Source: Narthecium ossifragum
Taxonomy: Eukaryota; Streptophyta; Magnoliopsida; Dioscoreales; Nartheciaceae
Length of the DNA stretch: 64,000 nt
Direction of reading: 5' to 3'
Assembly: GCA_963920575.1 (NCBI GenBank)
Contig: OY986971.1
Location: 806,001-870,000, forward strand
The position numbers and the translations under genes were made by a program. The notes beneath the pieces are model-generated. The model did no database searches and was not told where the DNA came from. It saw only the letters and a list, made by a program, of their open reading frames with translations. Positions 1 through 11,770 of the stretch are shown here, in pieces. How positions within the stretch are numbered: the stretch's first letter is position 1; every line of letters starts with the position of its first letter.

Positions 1-1159
1 CTTTTACGCGTCAAGTTGTTGGGCTATATATTTTAGTATGACAATCAAAGAGGTTCCAAGAAAAGGAAAAAAAAAAAATAAGACACGTTATTGTCCTTGT
101 AGACATAACTATCCTCATAAGAGATTTTTTTATCAACCACCACCACTTCAAATGGCCGGCCACTGGCCGGCCACCGGGAAATTAGATTGGGACCAAATCA
201 CTGTCATCAATCATATAAGGGACAAAAACGATTACAATCGTTTATCTTCTATTAATTTATTTACATGTATATTTTTCTAAGTTAACTTTGTATATTTTTA
301 TCATCTTCCCTAGATTAGTTTTAAATATACATCCTTATAATCATAAGTCAAGAGATTAGTTTTAAATATACATACTTATCTACCTTATAAGATCCAATGG
401 TAGTTACTTTTATGACTCATCATCTGAGTCATAAACTTATACACACATGACATACACGTGAATAGTAAATGATGTGACGTAAGTTATAATAAAGATAGTG
501 GGAACGGACAGTTAGTCGTGCCACGGACCCACCACCTAGTGAAATTATATTGGATGATCTATAACGTGGGAGAACGAGCATGGCTTAAGATGCCAATGCA
601 GAGAATGACCAACAATTTAGATTTTTTTGTTGATTACTGGAGCATATTATCTCGACTTTCATACAAAATCCGCGCTTGTGTCTGCAATTTAAATCACCTG
701 CAAAAATCACTCTCATTCGCTGTTATGCTCCAAATACGAACAATATAAATTTTGTTTACCAATAAAAATTGGTAATCCCAGATCAAATCAGTCATAGTTC
801 TTTGAAAAAGTAGTGATTTCTCCTGCTAGGAACTAAACAGTCGCAATCTGATAAAAATTCTTCATAGTTCGAATAGAAGCTGAACATGACGCCAGTGCAA
901 TGTTTGATCTCCAAATAAAACTTTATACCTCATACCTGATCAGCCTCTGTGTTACATAGAAGGTCATGCCGTATCACTGGAATTTTGAGCGCCGTAAACA
1001 ATATAATGCTCCCTATATGTACAAGCCCCAAAAGCCAAAGAGGCAATAATCTGATCTTTGAGCACTGTAAACATGAAATGTTTCCACCTATTGTAGACCC
1101 AGGACACCACCATGAACAAAAAATTCCCAACCCGGAAAAAAGAAGAAGCTAAACTGCTT
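1..1159. other. AT-rich spacer downstream of the polygalacturonase-like gene
   Basis: No coding region is supported here. The stretch is AT-rich, with short chance ORFs on both strands. The part nearest 1160 must contain the 3' UTR of the minus-strand gene that ends there. A short direct repeat lies at 312-379 and is listed separately. Confidence 0.5.
312..379. repeat. Short direct repeat, two copies
   Basis: A unit beginning AGATTAGTTTTAAATATACA occurs at 312 and again at 353, 41 bases apart, with one base different near the end of each copy. It is a local duplication in AT-rich DNA with no visible coding or transposon context. Confidence 0.6.
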
Positions 1160-4100
1160 TCAGAAATCGTAGTCGATATCAGTAAGGTTTTGATATACCG
1201 ACTGCTTTACAAGATTTCCTTCCTCGTCATACCTATCAAGGTTTTCACAAGGAGCAGGGAAGATGGACCCAATCACACGACCCTGGACGTAGGAGCATTG
1301 AAATATATGCTTCTTCTTGTATGTTATACCCACAGACATATCCCGGAAGCTGACGCCCTTCACTGGGATCTCTTCACTGCCATGGATCCTAACTGGAACA
1401 CGGACCCCCTGACCGTGGATTCCATCATAGCTTATGTTTTCAAGCACGGGAAAAGCCTTGGGGTCAAAACCTTCATCCGGGTGCTCGTTATAGTCAGTCT
1501 TGATGACGATCCCAACACGAACAATGTCGAAAGTCAGGTTGCGATAAGAGATGTTTCGGACATAACCTCCTCTGCCTGGAGCTGTCTTTATCCTGACTCC
1601 TCGCCTTGAATCCCATATATGAATGTTTTCCATAGTAATGTTTGAGACACCTCCTGACATCTCACTGCCTATTGATACTCCAGCACTGTGAGGTACAATA
1701 AGAGTTTCAATTATAATGCACACCAGTGAAATCACTGTATCATCATCCACCAAGTAATTCTTTCCACAAAGTGGAACTGGCTATATAAACAATAACGAAC
1801 GACTGCTTATCATTTGATGGTACATAAATTGTTGGCTACAGTAACTATTAGGATAAAAAAATCACCTGCTACAAAAAGTAGTTTCATAATTGGGAAGCAA
1901 TGCCAAAGCTTCCCATACAATGAATTGGAACAATGAATATAACACATAATTTATTAGGTAAATATTGAACAACCCGCTATTTTCATGCTTGAGAAGCATA
2001 ACCAACAGTCCTGCTGGAAAGAAGTTATTTAGGATTTCTAATTTTTGCAGTCTTAACTCGTTCTAAGTCACCCACAAGAGCATTTAGTATTCCCTTGAAT
2101 AATGCACAAGATCTGGAAACAAGGAAACAAGATGAGATCACCCCTGTACAAACTGAATTCAACTCCGTGCTAACAGGAATATAATAGTTGCACCCTTTGT
2201 TGCTTTCTTTCATGTAGAATATAATTTAAGCTTGTATGGGAGGATATTAGCTTTCAGAGGTATACTCGATATATATTTGCTCGTAGAAAATGATTGCTCA
2301 ACAAACAACACAATTACTTGAGAGACCAAGAGCTAGGTAAAATTTCATGGCTGGTTGTAAGCACATATAATTATGTATCACTGTCAATGGGCCATAACAA
2401 CTCACCTTACTGCAGACCGGACAATGAGATTGCGGATTAAAATGTTGGTGGAAGGCTTCCCATATGCTATGCCATATTGATCCCAGCCGCTCTTTATTGC
2501 TATTCCATCATCTCCCACACTTATGTAACAGTTCTCTATCACCATATCCTCACAAGAATCTGATCAGATAACAACCAGTATTTCAGAATGTAAAAGAAAG
2601 TTGCATTTGTGATTATGTGTGTGCACTTCAAGATCTTATATTGCACATACCCATACATGCATATACATAGAAATGACGCTGCACATGAATTAATTCCTCA
2701 TAAGGGAAAATCAGAGTCCAAGGGAGTTATACCAACTCGAAGAACCATCGGTAGTAAGTAAAAACAGGTGTGAGCACCACACCTTTATTAGTGACTTAAT
2801 AATACCACAAAAACAAAAAACAAAAGGACTGAACTAGCAAGGAAAGTGGGATACTAACCCGGATCTATTCCATCTGTATTTGGAGCTTCAGAAACAGGGG
2901 CCAAGATGGTGACATTTGAGACAGTTATGTTTTTGCAGTCATATGGATGAAGTGTCCAAAAAGGCGAATCACGTAGAGTTATGTTGGAAATTACTATGTC
3001 CCTAGACCACATGAGCTGCACAAGAGGCCCTCTTGTGTACCTGAGAAGCTTGCGACGAAATTTTGTCCACCATGCTTTACCTTGGCCGTCTATGGTGCCA
3101 TTGTGCCCTGTTGCTTAGAAAGATAAGCTAACCAGATAGTAAAAACTAAAACTGCAGAGAATCACAAAAGCAGAGAACATATAAGCATGAACAGAAGAAT
3201 TTGCTCTTTGCATTCAAGTTGTCCAAACAAACTAGGAGTTGTGAGGAATCAGATTTGGGTTCTACGATGAACAATGGAAGTCTAGGAGAAAGAAAATGAT
3301 GTACTTAAACCAACCTGTTATAACAACATCTTTAAGATTTTGACCATGAATCAGACTCCCATATCGAGGTCCTTTCTCTTCTCTCCCATATCCATAAGAA
3401 GGCAATGGGGGCATCAATGGCCAGTATTTCTCATCCTGTCACAAGGCATAGAATAAGAATGTCTACAAAAAATGCAACTCTACACTGTGTCACCAGCTTT
3501 TTCAGCAACATAAAATCTTTGACAATAACTAAATATGAATAACATAGATGTCCTGTCCATATTTATTTGAGGATAGTTCTACTGAAAACATTGTTTCCAA
3601 ACGAACAGAGAGAAAGTCATTCTCGATAAACCTTCACTAGAGGTTATGAATTGGTGGAAATGAGTGAATTTCTGCATAAGGTTTGAGGAAGTTGGTATCC
3701 ACCACCCTCACAGATAATTTTAAGAAGCAAAGAGAGGTCATCTTGTCATCCATATCTATGCAGATTATTAAAGGCAGTAAAAATCCTCAGGGACCAACTC
3801 CATTCACTCAACGAGTAGTCTACACAAATCATGCAAATCAAACAGAGCCTCCATCAGCCCTGATACCTTTATACTGAAAGAAGGCAACTCAAATCGTATT
3901 CCTCCTAGACAGGGCATACCCATTCACCCTATCTGAACAAAAAACTACAATTTGTTTACTTTTTCAGCAGATCCCAGACAAGAGATCACCAATAGCACGT
4001 GTAATTCCCAGTTCCCTGCCTGGACTAATAAAAGCATAGTAAAGTTGCCTAAATTTGCCAGGAATGCGAAGTCTACAAGTTTACATTTTTGTTGCAAATT

Positions 4101-4601
4101 TAGAGGAATGGCACAAGCGTAAAGCTATCTAAAGGTTCAATTTTCTCCTCGTTTTACCTCTACGCCACGAACAACAGCGCCTTCAGCGAGGAACAGAGTC
4201 ATATGGCTGGTGAGATTAAACGGCGCCGTGAGCCAAACCCCAGGCTGGACATTAAGCTGGCCACCACCCTTCCTCCCAAGCTTTGAGATAGCTACCACCG
4301 CCTTTTCGAAAGCCTCGGTGTTCATCGTCACCCCATCCCCGATCCCTCCGAAATCCGTCAGATTAAACGCCACCGGCCTCAGCTTCGGCGCCGGCCGCGA
4401 TGGGAACCTCGATCCCCGCCAGAACATCCCGATACCGAGCCCAACCCCACCGTCGACCACCGAGCTCCGCTGCCACGCGAACAACCCCGCGAAGGCCAAC
4501 ACCCACAACAGCGCCAGCATCGTCCCCCGCGCCGGCATCGCCATCGCAAGCCACCGCCGCTGGACGTGGAGCCTCGCACTGGGGGAGAAGATCTCCACCA
4601 T
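1160..4601 (-). CDS. Polygalacturonase-like glycoside hydrolase family 28 protein
   Basis: Five exons on the minus strand: 4601-4158, 3435-3315, 3107-2859, 2559-2406 and 1685-1160. All junctions are GT-AG and the exons join to a 497-residue frame. The start is the ATG at 4601. A hydrophobic segment at about residues 28-43 looks like a signal anchor, so a membrane-tethered or secreted cell-wall/Golgi protein is likely. GH28 enzymes hydrolyse galacturonan backbones of pectin. Visible family motifs are NTDG (265-268), GDD (287-289) and RIK (354-356). The usual GHG motif is absent: the matching position reads AGVSIGSEMSGG (324-335). From memory, plant GH28-like clades with GSEMSGG are common, so this is probably a clade feature. 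Whether the protein is a true polygalacturonase is uncertain. The family call is firm. Confidence 0.9.
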
Positions 4602-5540
4602 ACTCCCCCAAAAAATCGACAAAAACAGAACAAACTCAAGACCCTATCAGATCTCCCCCATAATTCCCAAAAAAAACCCCTTCACCAAATCAACATAACT
4701 CGAGATCCCATCAGATCTCCGGCCACACCAAATGGAAAAAGCGAGATATATACCAATCAACAGATCTCGGCGAACAGAAGCAGATCCACACTATAAAATT
4801 GAGATGCGTTAGAGATTAAGGCGATAATTTAGGCGTATCCGATGCTAGAGCTTCGTCCAGTACGGTCTCTATAAAGGGCGGGAGAGGAGAGAGAGAGAGA
4901 GAGAGGAGTGAGGCCTGAGAAGGGTTTGGTATTCCTCGGCTCACCCAACTCTTATCGAACGAGGACGAGGACGACGGTTACATAAATGCCACTGTATTCT
5001 CAGCATATTTACGTTTCTATCCTAGTAGTTTGAGTCAGACCTCGTTGGATTTGTCTCAGTCCATTTGGGTCGTGTGGGTCGAGCCCAATCCAAGGAAAAT
5101 GGTCGGATTGGAGGATTGGGACCTTATTCGAGCCCAGAAATTGACTCATTCCATCTAGATTTCCAGAACTGGGTTCGGGTCCACCAATAGTGGATGTCAT
5201 GTCACAGTGCAGGGACTAACTTGGGATTGTTCAGTAGGAGAGAAGCTAACGAGCTGGTAGACATGGTGAGATGGAGCTTTCGTTAGGAGGGTGATGGGGA
5301 TGTTTTTGTCGCCACAAAGGAAGGGAACGAGGCGACCCCAATCAATTATTGGTACTGGCCGGGCTAGATAGTGTCTACCCCAATCCGGTCCAACCCAACT
5401 AGACCAACATTCGAATTTCGCCGACATCTCTAGGCTAGCCTAACCAGTTAAACCTGGTCATACCGATGAGAGCTCCTTCTTCGTACGACTCCTCAGTAGT
5501 ACCTACTCCATGCAGGTAATACTCCTCGATATTGGCTGTA
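4602..5540. other. Upstream region of the polygalacturonase-like gene
   Basis: No gene seen. On the minus strand this is the 5' UTR and promoter region of the GH28-like gene. A GA-rich tract at about 4880-4907 reads as CT repeats in the gene's sense, a common feature of plant 5' UTRs. The rest (about 4980-5540) shows only short chance ORFs. Confidence 0.4.
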
Positions 5541-6680
5541 AATGAACCAGGTTTTAATCGGGTAGCTCGGCCCGAACTTGAGCCAAGTTTGAACCCTGGT
5601 TAAGGCTTGGCTCATTATCGAGCCCGAGCTCGATCAACCTTGGGCTCGGCTCGAAAGCTCGCGAGCTCCGCCCGATTAGACTCAAGTCATAGGAGAAGAG
5701 GTGGAGAAGAAAGAGAGAAGAAGCGCAGGGGGGCGATGATGAGTAGCAAGGAGGAGGTGGAGTGGGTGTTCAAGCGCTTCGACGCCAACGGCGACGGCAT
5801 GCAAGATATCCGCGGCGGAGCTGGGCGACGTGCTGCGCACACTCGGCTCCGACGTCTCGATCCAAGGAGGAGATCGGGATGATGATAGAGGAGATGGACT
5901 CCGATCGCGACGGCTTCGTCGACCTCGACGAGTTCGCTGAGTTCCACGGCGGAGGAAGCAGGAAAGGAGGTCTGATTGATCTAATATGAGGTCTGACGAT
6001 GGCGATGGAACGGCTCTGCTTGCCGCAAGAGACGGAACCGGCGGCTGTTGGCGGGGAAGACGATGGCGGCTGTTGGTGTTGACGACGGAGGGGCAGCGGC
6101 GATGAAGTTTGCGTCGAGAAGAGAACGGCGGGATCCAGACCCGGAGAAGATGAATTTGGAGTTGATCCAAGCCGGCGTTGAGATCGAGAGGAAACGATGG
6201 CGTCGAGGTCACCGAAGCGTGCGGCGACGGGAGTGTGATGAGGACTAGCTGATGGCAGCTGGAGATGATGAAAAAGAAAAAAAAAGGTGAGAGGTAGGAG
6301 GCGAGGAAGGATGGTGTTTGGGGGGGGATGTGGCGGTCGGGGGTGAAGGGAGGAGCGAGAGGGGACAGGGTGAACAATGAAGATGAAGGTTGCTGCATCG
6401 GAGGCAGCTGAGGGGCTCTCCATCCTTCCGCCGCGCCGCCGCCGGAGCGGAGCATCGCTGTGGGGATTGGCACCGGGAGGGAGGGGTTGGGACTGAGATA
6501 GAGGAGGAATGGGGAAGAAGAAACATGAGAAGAGGAGAAACGGAGCAGGACAGAGGGAAAGAGAGCTTAAGCTTAGCTTTTAGGCTCAACTCACGCTCGA
6601 ACCTGAGCCCGACGAACCTGAGCCCGACTAAAAGATCTGAGCTCGAGCTCAAGCAAGGAAAGCCCGTATCAACTCGACTC
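5540..6680. mobile_element. GAGCTC/GAGCCCGA-rich element carrying a gene fragment (candidate)
   Basis: Two blocks rich in the words GAGCTCGAGCTC, GAGCCCGA and GGCTCGGCTCG flank this stretch, one at about 5550-5680 and one at about 6585-6670. Such blocks resemble sub-terminal repeats of plant cut-and-paste transposons. Between them lie a broken calmodulin-like sequence and a GA-rich, non-conserved stretch. I could not define terminal inverted repeats or a target-site duplication, so the element type and exact ends are inferred. Confidence 0.3.
5736..5989 (+). pseudogene. Calmodulin-like / polcalcin-like EF-hand fragment with frameshifts
   Basis: Frame one begins at ATG 5736 and encodes an EF-hand loop, FKRFDANGDG. 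After about 5800 the family-like reading KISAAELGDVLRTLGSDVS continues in the next frame. The second loop, MDSDRDGFVDLDEFAEF, is in a third phase from about 5865. At least two small indels are therefore needed to explain it, near 5799 and near 5860. Only two EF hands are present, as in polcalcins or half of a calmodulin-like protein. Intact members bind calcium. This copy cannot encode both hands in one frame. It sits between GAGCTC-rich blocks that may belong to a transposon. Confidence 0.75.
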
Positions 6681-8262
6681 AATTACCGATTCGAGAGGCA
6701 ACCGGTGCAGCCCGCATCGGACGCCCAATCAATGCACACACGAACCGTTGAATCATGTGTGTATCGGAATCCCCTCTCCCTCCGGCCGTCTCTCCCTCAC
6801 AGTCCTCTCATCTCGTCCCTTAATGTCAGCGCCCCCCATCCAACCTACCCATCCTCCAACCCTTCCTCATCACCACCCCCTCCGCCTCCCCGACCCCATC
6901 AAACTGATATGGCAGATCGGCGAGGATAGAGTCGGACATGGACGATGTTGTGATCTGAGACGAAGCTTGAGCTGCAGGGTTGTCGTAGTTGGAGAATGGA
7001 GGGAGTTGGCGGCGGAGCTTGGAGGTGGCGGTCATGGAGTGGGTCTTGGGGTGGCGGTGGTATGAACGGCGAAGAGATCCAACGAAGAAGAACGGCAATC
7101 GGAGCTCGGTACAGTACCAACATGGTCGGCGAGACAAGAGAGAGAGGCGTGGCGTGACTCTCCAACGACAGAGAGCTTGCAAATAAGGAGAAGAAAGGGC
7201 ATCAAAGCTCAGCGAGGGGGACCCTCGCGACCGTGGCTCATGGGGCGAGGTGGGGTTGATGACCGCAGCGCCTGGTGGCTCTGGTTGTATGAGAGAGGCA
7301 GCTGGCAATGATCACTATCGGAGAGACATCGGGGTAGGAGACGGGAAGCTCTTCACCGACAAGGGTGCGACGATGTCAACGATGGCGAAGGCGACCGAGC
7401 GTCTTATGTGGTTGCCCACCGAATCCCTCAATTACAGCCCTACGTGGACTTCTGGTAATGATCCATGACATCCAAGGGAAGCTTTTATTTTTCTTTTCTT
7501 TTTTTTGTTTTGATATCGTCATTAATTCTAGTCCGACTATATTATAGACTTCTCTTTATTTATTACTTTAAGATTTAGTTAAGAGATGCGAGTTAACATG
7601 TTATCATACGAGAAGAAGTCGTGACTCATGTTAATGCCCTCACTTGCTAACTTTTCCTCATCTATATGATTAAGTTTTTGAATTGAATGGTTAAAATTAA
7701 CAATAATTTCTAGCCAGTTGACTTATCCAAACAAAATAAAGTAAAAAAAATCTTATTGTTTTTACCCGCATACAACAATATTACTTTCCCGTCAAGAATA
7801 TTATCAACCTAAATTGTATTGTCCACAGTATAAACCCTTGTTCTAAATCTTGATATCTATATTGCTCCATCCCATTTATACTATGGCATTGAAAAAAGCA
7901 CATTTCGATCAATTTTTAATGTAAATTTTTTTCTCCAAATGACAGCAGATAACATTATGTAAATATCCATCATAAATTAACTCGGAGAGCATTTTTGATA
8001 TAATCAGTCCATTTGATTTTCTACATAGATATGTAAGGCCCAGAAATGCAAGAATAGATTTTGGAATATGAATATTTGTACGAAGAAAGAAGCTTTTTTG
8101 AGAAGGGGCTAAAAACGATTGTCATACAAAAAAACAACAATGGACAGGCACAGATAAGAAGAATGAGAATCAGGATATCTTCGACGACAATGATCAGGTA
8201 TAGAGAGGAATTATTAAAAATGCCTATATAACAGAATAAGCGTTTTATATATATATACTAGT
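6681..8262. other. Spacer without a recognised gene
   Basis: From 6681 to about 7470 the sequence is GC- and GA-rich and gives overlapping ORFs on both strands with low-complexity Ser/Pro/Arg composition and no conserved domain. From 7470 to 8262 it is AT-rich. Nothing is supported as coding. Confidence 0.4.
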
Positions 8263-8440
8263 TGTGTTCATGTAATTACCAACCCCACCCCAATAATTAC
8301 CCAATAACTCTTTACCACTAAACCCCTCTCAATCTAAGATTATCATGCCACATAGACTTCACCTGAGACATTTTACCGTCACGTAGAACAATAAAAATTT
8401 CATTTATAATAATAGTAATAATAGCGTCATATAAAGATGA
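8263..8440. repeat. Dispersed repeat, copy A (second copy at about 50123)
   Basis: Starting after a TATATATATACTAGT stretch, this segment shares several ordered words with 50123-50310: ACCCCACC-CAATAA, CCAATAACTC or CTAATAACTC, ATGCCACATAGAC or ATGTCACATAGAC, GAGACATT or AAGACATT, and ACAATAAAAATTTCA or ACAACAAAAATTTCA. The two are clearly related but diverged. Same orientation in both places. No ORF. Probably a decayed non-autonomous transposon; class not determined. Confidence 0.6.
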
Positions 8441-9150
8441 TACAGGAAACTTATTCCAGCATTGAACTTATTTCATCTCACAAGAAACCTTGAAAATCCT
8501 GCTAAATTCCTACCCAAGCGAAACATATCTAATTAGTTACAATATAGCATTTAATCCAATCAGCATGTTGAATCAATTAATACACATTTTTCCATAACTT
8601 GTTTTCCAACGAAGGCTAATTTGTAGTATCTCATAGAAAACAAAAGAAAAGATGCAGCCTCCAGATGAATATGACATGCTCTTGATACCACTAATGACAT
8701 CTACTCTGATATCATATAAATCTAACAATTTAATCTAAAATTTTAGCTTCGGGGGAGACAAAAGACTAATCAATCTAAAATTCTCTTTGAGACGATTCGG
8801 TGCAACCGACTAAACAAATATTTTAATATTAAAGCATATATGATACATATTATCTAGATATGAAAAAAAAAAAAAAAAAAAAAAAAAACGAATCGTAGGT
8901 GATGCCCGCCACATCGACAAAATGTTGACTCCTTTGAAACTTTGACCTGCTCAACGATAAGCTCCCACCCTTATCTCAAAGGCCACTCTCACCATCCCTT
9001 TCTCCACTATCTTAGGAGGGGACAATATGACGACAAACAACAACACATTCTCTCTCCTTTTTGTTTGTCTCTCTCTCTCTCTCTAAACCAACGCCATTGC
9101 TAACAACCAACAAACTCGGCAACCCCTTGCCGACGACCACCACCACCGCG
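8441..9150. other. Upstream region of the receptor-like kinase
   Basis: AT-rich spacer with a 26-A run at 8863-8888. Between the run and the start codon there are two TTGAC words (about 8923 and 8942), the core of WRKY-binding W-boxes, and a CT-repeat tract at about 9068-9085 typical of a plant 5' UTR. No TATA box was chosen with confidence. Confidence 0.35.
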
Positions 9151-11350
9151 ATGGCGGCGCCGCTCCTCCTCGTTCTCCTCCTCTTTGTTTGCGGCGCCGT
9201 CGGAGACGATGTACCACCGATCACGTTTCCCCCGGGCTTTGCCACCGGCAAACTCCCCCCCGAAGCGCGCCCGTTCATGGAAGGTCTAGCTCTACGCAAG
9301 TTCGTCGAATCGCTCGGCAACGCCGACGCCCTCAACGTCTCTTGGGTTGTCGGTGGCAGCCCCTGCGACGCCAAACCCCCATGGGATGGGGTCGTGTGCG
9401 TCGGGGGAACCGTCGCCGGCATTCGCATCGCCGGCCTTAATCTCTCCGGCCACCCAGACTTCTTCGCCCTCTCTCATCTCAAGTATCTCCGGTCAGTCTC
9501 CTTGGCCTCCAACAGCTTCTCCGGTCCGCTCTCCGCCAACGGTCTCTCCCGCATGACCGGGCTCAAGGCTCTCTATCTCTCCAACAACCAGTTCGAAGGC
9601 GAAATCCCTGGGGATATCTTTCCCAACATGAAGCACCTCAAGAAGCTCTTCCTCGACGGCAACAAGTTCACCGGCGCGATACCGTCAGATCTCTCCCACG
9701 CCACTGGGCTCATCGAGCTCCACCTCGAAAACAACCGGTTCTCCGGTCAAATCCCCGACTTGGGCGGTCTTAAGTCCCTCAAATATGTCAATGTATCCAA
9801 CAACCAGCTCGTCGGACCGGTTCCCGATAGCCTTGCGCACTTTAACGCCACCTCCTTCGGCGGAAACTCCGGTCTCTGCGGGCCGCAATTTAACAACCAA
9901 TGCACCAAGAACGCTGTCACCGCCAGCGGCGGTAGCAGCAGCCAGTCGGTGATGGTATGGGTCGTGGGCATCATGCTGGCATGCGCTCTGGCGGCGGGGG
10001 CCTTAGCGGCGGTGCGGAAGCGGCAGCGCGACCGGGCATTCGACACGCTCGGCCGGGACCCCTTGCAACCGCACGGCCCCGACGACGGGGTTGGCGCCGG
10101 ATCGAATCACTGGAGAGGCGGGTCGGCTCGCGAGGTACCAGTGGCTAATAATCCCGGCGGCGGGAATCAGGGCAACGGAGGGGAGCTGGTGATGATCAAC
10201 ATGGAGAAGGGCGCGTTCGGGTTGCCGGACTTGATGAAGGCCGCTGCAGAGGTACTGGGGACCGGAGGGATGGGGTCGGCCTACAAGGCGGTGATGGCCA
10301 ATGGAGTAGCAGTTGCAGTGAAGAGGATGAGGGATGTGAACAGGGTGGGAAGAGAGGCGTTCGAGGAGGAGATGAGAAGGCTCGGCAGGCTGCGACACCC
10401 GAACATCCTCACCCCTCTCGCCTACCATTATCGGAAAGACGAGAAGCTCCTCATCTCCGAGTTCGTCCCCAAGGGGAGCCTCCTCTATATCCTCCATGGT
10501 ACACTGCTCTTAAATTTTCGAAAGAATTCCAGCCACTTAATCCAAAAGCTTTAAGCCATTTCATTCATCTTTGCTCTGGTTTACAGGCAACAGAGGAGCA
10601 GAGCACGTGGCGCTGGATTGGTCGACGAGGTTGAGGATAGCGCGCGGGATTGCGCGGGGGCTGGCGTACCTCCATGCGGAGCTTTCTTCTCATGACGTCC
10701 CGCATGGAAACCTTAAATCCGGCAACATCCTCCTCTCCTCCGACCACGAGCCTCTTTTAGTCGATTACGGACTGATGCCACTCGTTAATCCGTCTTTGGC
10801 CGCGCATGCCCTCTTCGCCTACAAGTCGCCGGAGGCCGTCACCGCCCGCCGTCTCTCCCCCAAGTCGGACGTCTTCTGCCTCGGGATCGTGATACTTGAG
10901 ATAATCTCCGGCAAGTTCCCCTCTCACTATTTGAACAACACGAAGGGTGGCACCGACTTGGTGCGGTGGGCGGCGGCGGCGTTGGCTGAGGATTGCGAGG
11001 GAGACCTCCTTGATCCTGCTATTCTTAACCCATCTTCACAACCGGCAATGCCGGACTTGCGCCGGCTGGTGCGCCACGCTGCGCTCTGTGCCGACCCGGA
11101 ACCCGAGAGCCGCCCGAACGCACGGGACGCGGCGGCCGCGATCGACGAAATCGCCGCTGCCGCTTTTAGAGCCGCCGGCGACGGCGGAGATAATAAAGTC
11201 GCCACTGTGACGGCGTCGGAGAATGTGGGGACGCACGCTTCCTATGTGCGGCTAGGCAGCGTCGGGGATAGGTCCGCGCGGCGGCTCAACAGCACCGGCG
11301 ACCGGTCGGCGCGCCGTAGTGACGACGGGATCGCCTTCGGCATCTCATGA
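9151..11350 (+). CDS. LRR receptor-like kinase, pollen-receptor-kinase (PRK) type, atypical kinase domain
   Basis: Two exons, 9151-10498 and 10587-11350, with a GT-AG intron, encode 703 residues. The start is the first ATG in the open frame; it begins a good signal peptide (residues 1 to about 18). The ectodomain has an N-terminal cap ending in PWDGVVC and about five leucine-rich repeats. A membrane span is at about 267-288, followed by a basic juxtamembrane stretch and a kinase-like domain. The glycine loop (GTGGMGSAYKA) and ATP lysine (VAVKR, residue 391) are present. The HRD catalytic motif is replaced by HGNLKSGN (489-496) and DFG by DYG (509-511), so weak or no phosphotransfer activity is likely. 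This pattern is usual in the LRR III/PRK group, whose members sense peptides and recruit ROP-GEFs during tip growth. Tissue role is not shown by the sequence. Confidence 0.92.
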
Positions 11351-11770
11351 TTTCGCCATCCGTAGTAACGGCTCAAAACCTTGTCGTGTTGCACGAGTGA
11401 AGTCACCAAAATACCCTTCCGGGAACTCATAAAAGAAGCGCTGCGTCATAGAGAGCGGAGAGAGAGTGTCGTGGCAATAAAATTTGTATGTTAAGAAATT
11501 TAGGAGGGGTGTGATGGTAACTTTGGGTTTTGTTGTTGAATTGAGGGAAGGGAGAGCTCGCTTCTCAAAGTTTAAATGCTCTAGTTTTACTTGAAATTTT
11601 TGTATTTCAGTTTATTTTTTTCTGTTTCTTTCTATTATCTGTTCAATTAGTATGAGCAAACATGAGATCTAAGTGTATTACGATTTTTCATCGATTTGCG
11701 TTGGATTGTCACTAACGATATCTTGTTTATGGTAGAGTAGCAACAATGCATCATCAACGTTGTTCTATAT
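11351..11770. other. 3' flank of the receptor-like kinase
   Basis: No gene. Presumed 3' UTR and spacer, AT-rich. The last 20 bases (11751-11770) are the left copy of the target-site duplication of the minus-strand LINE next to it. Confidence 0.5.

Noticed and set aside
4210..4698. Plus-strand ORFs over GH28 exon 1
   Set aside because: Antisense shadows of a GC-rich exon; composition is Ser/Pro/Thr low complexity and no domain is visible.
5682..6682. Long minus-strand Ser/Pro/Arg-rich ORFs
   Set aside because: They arise from GA-rich DNA read on the other strand, overlap each other in different frames, and the real similarity (EF hands) is on the plus strand.
10003..10497. 164-residue minus-strand ORF
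   Set aside because: Antisense to the receptor-kinase exon with intact domains on the plus strand.
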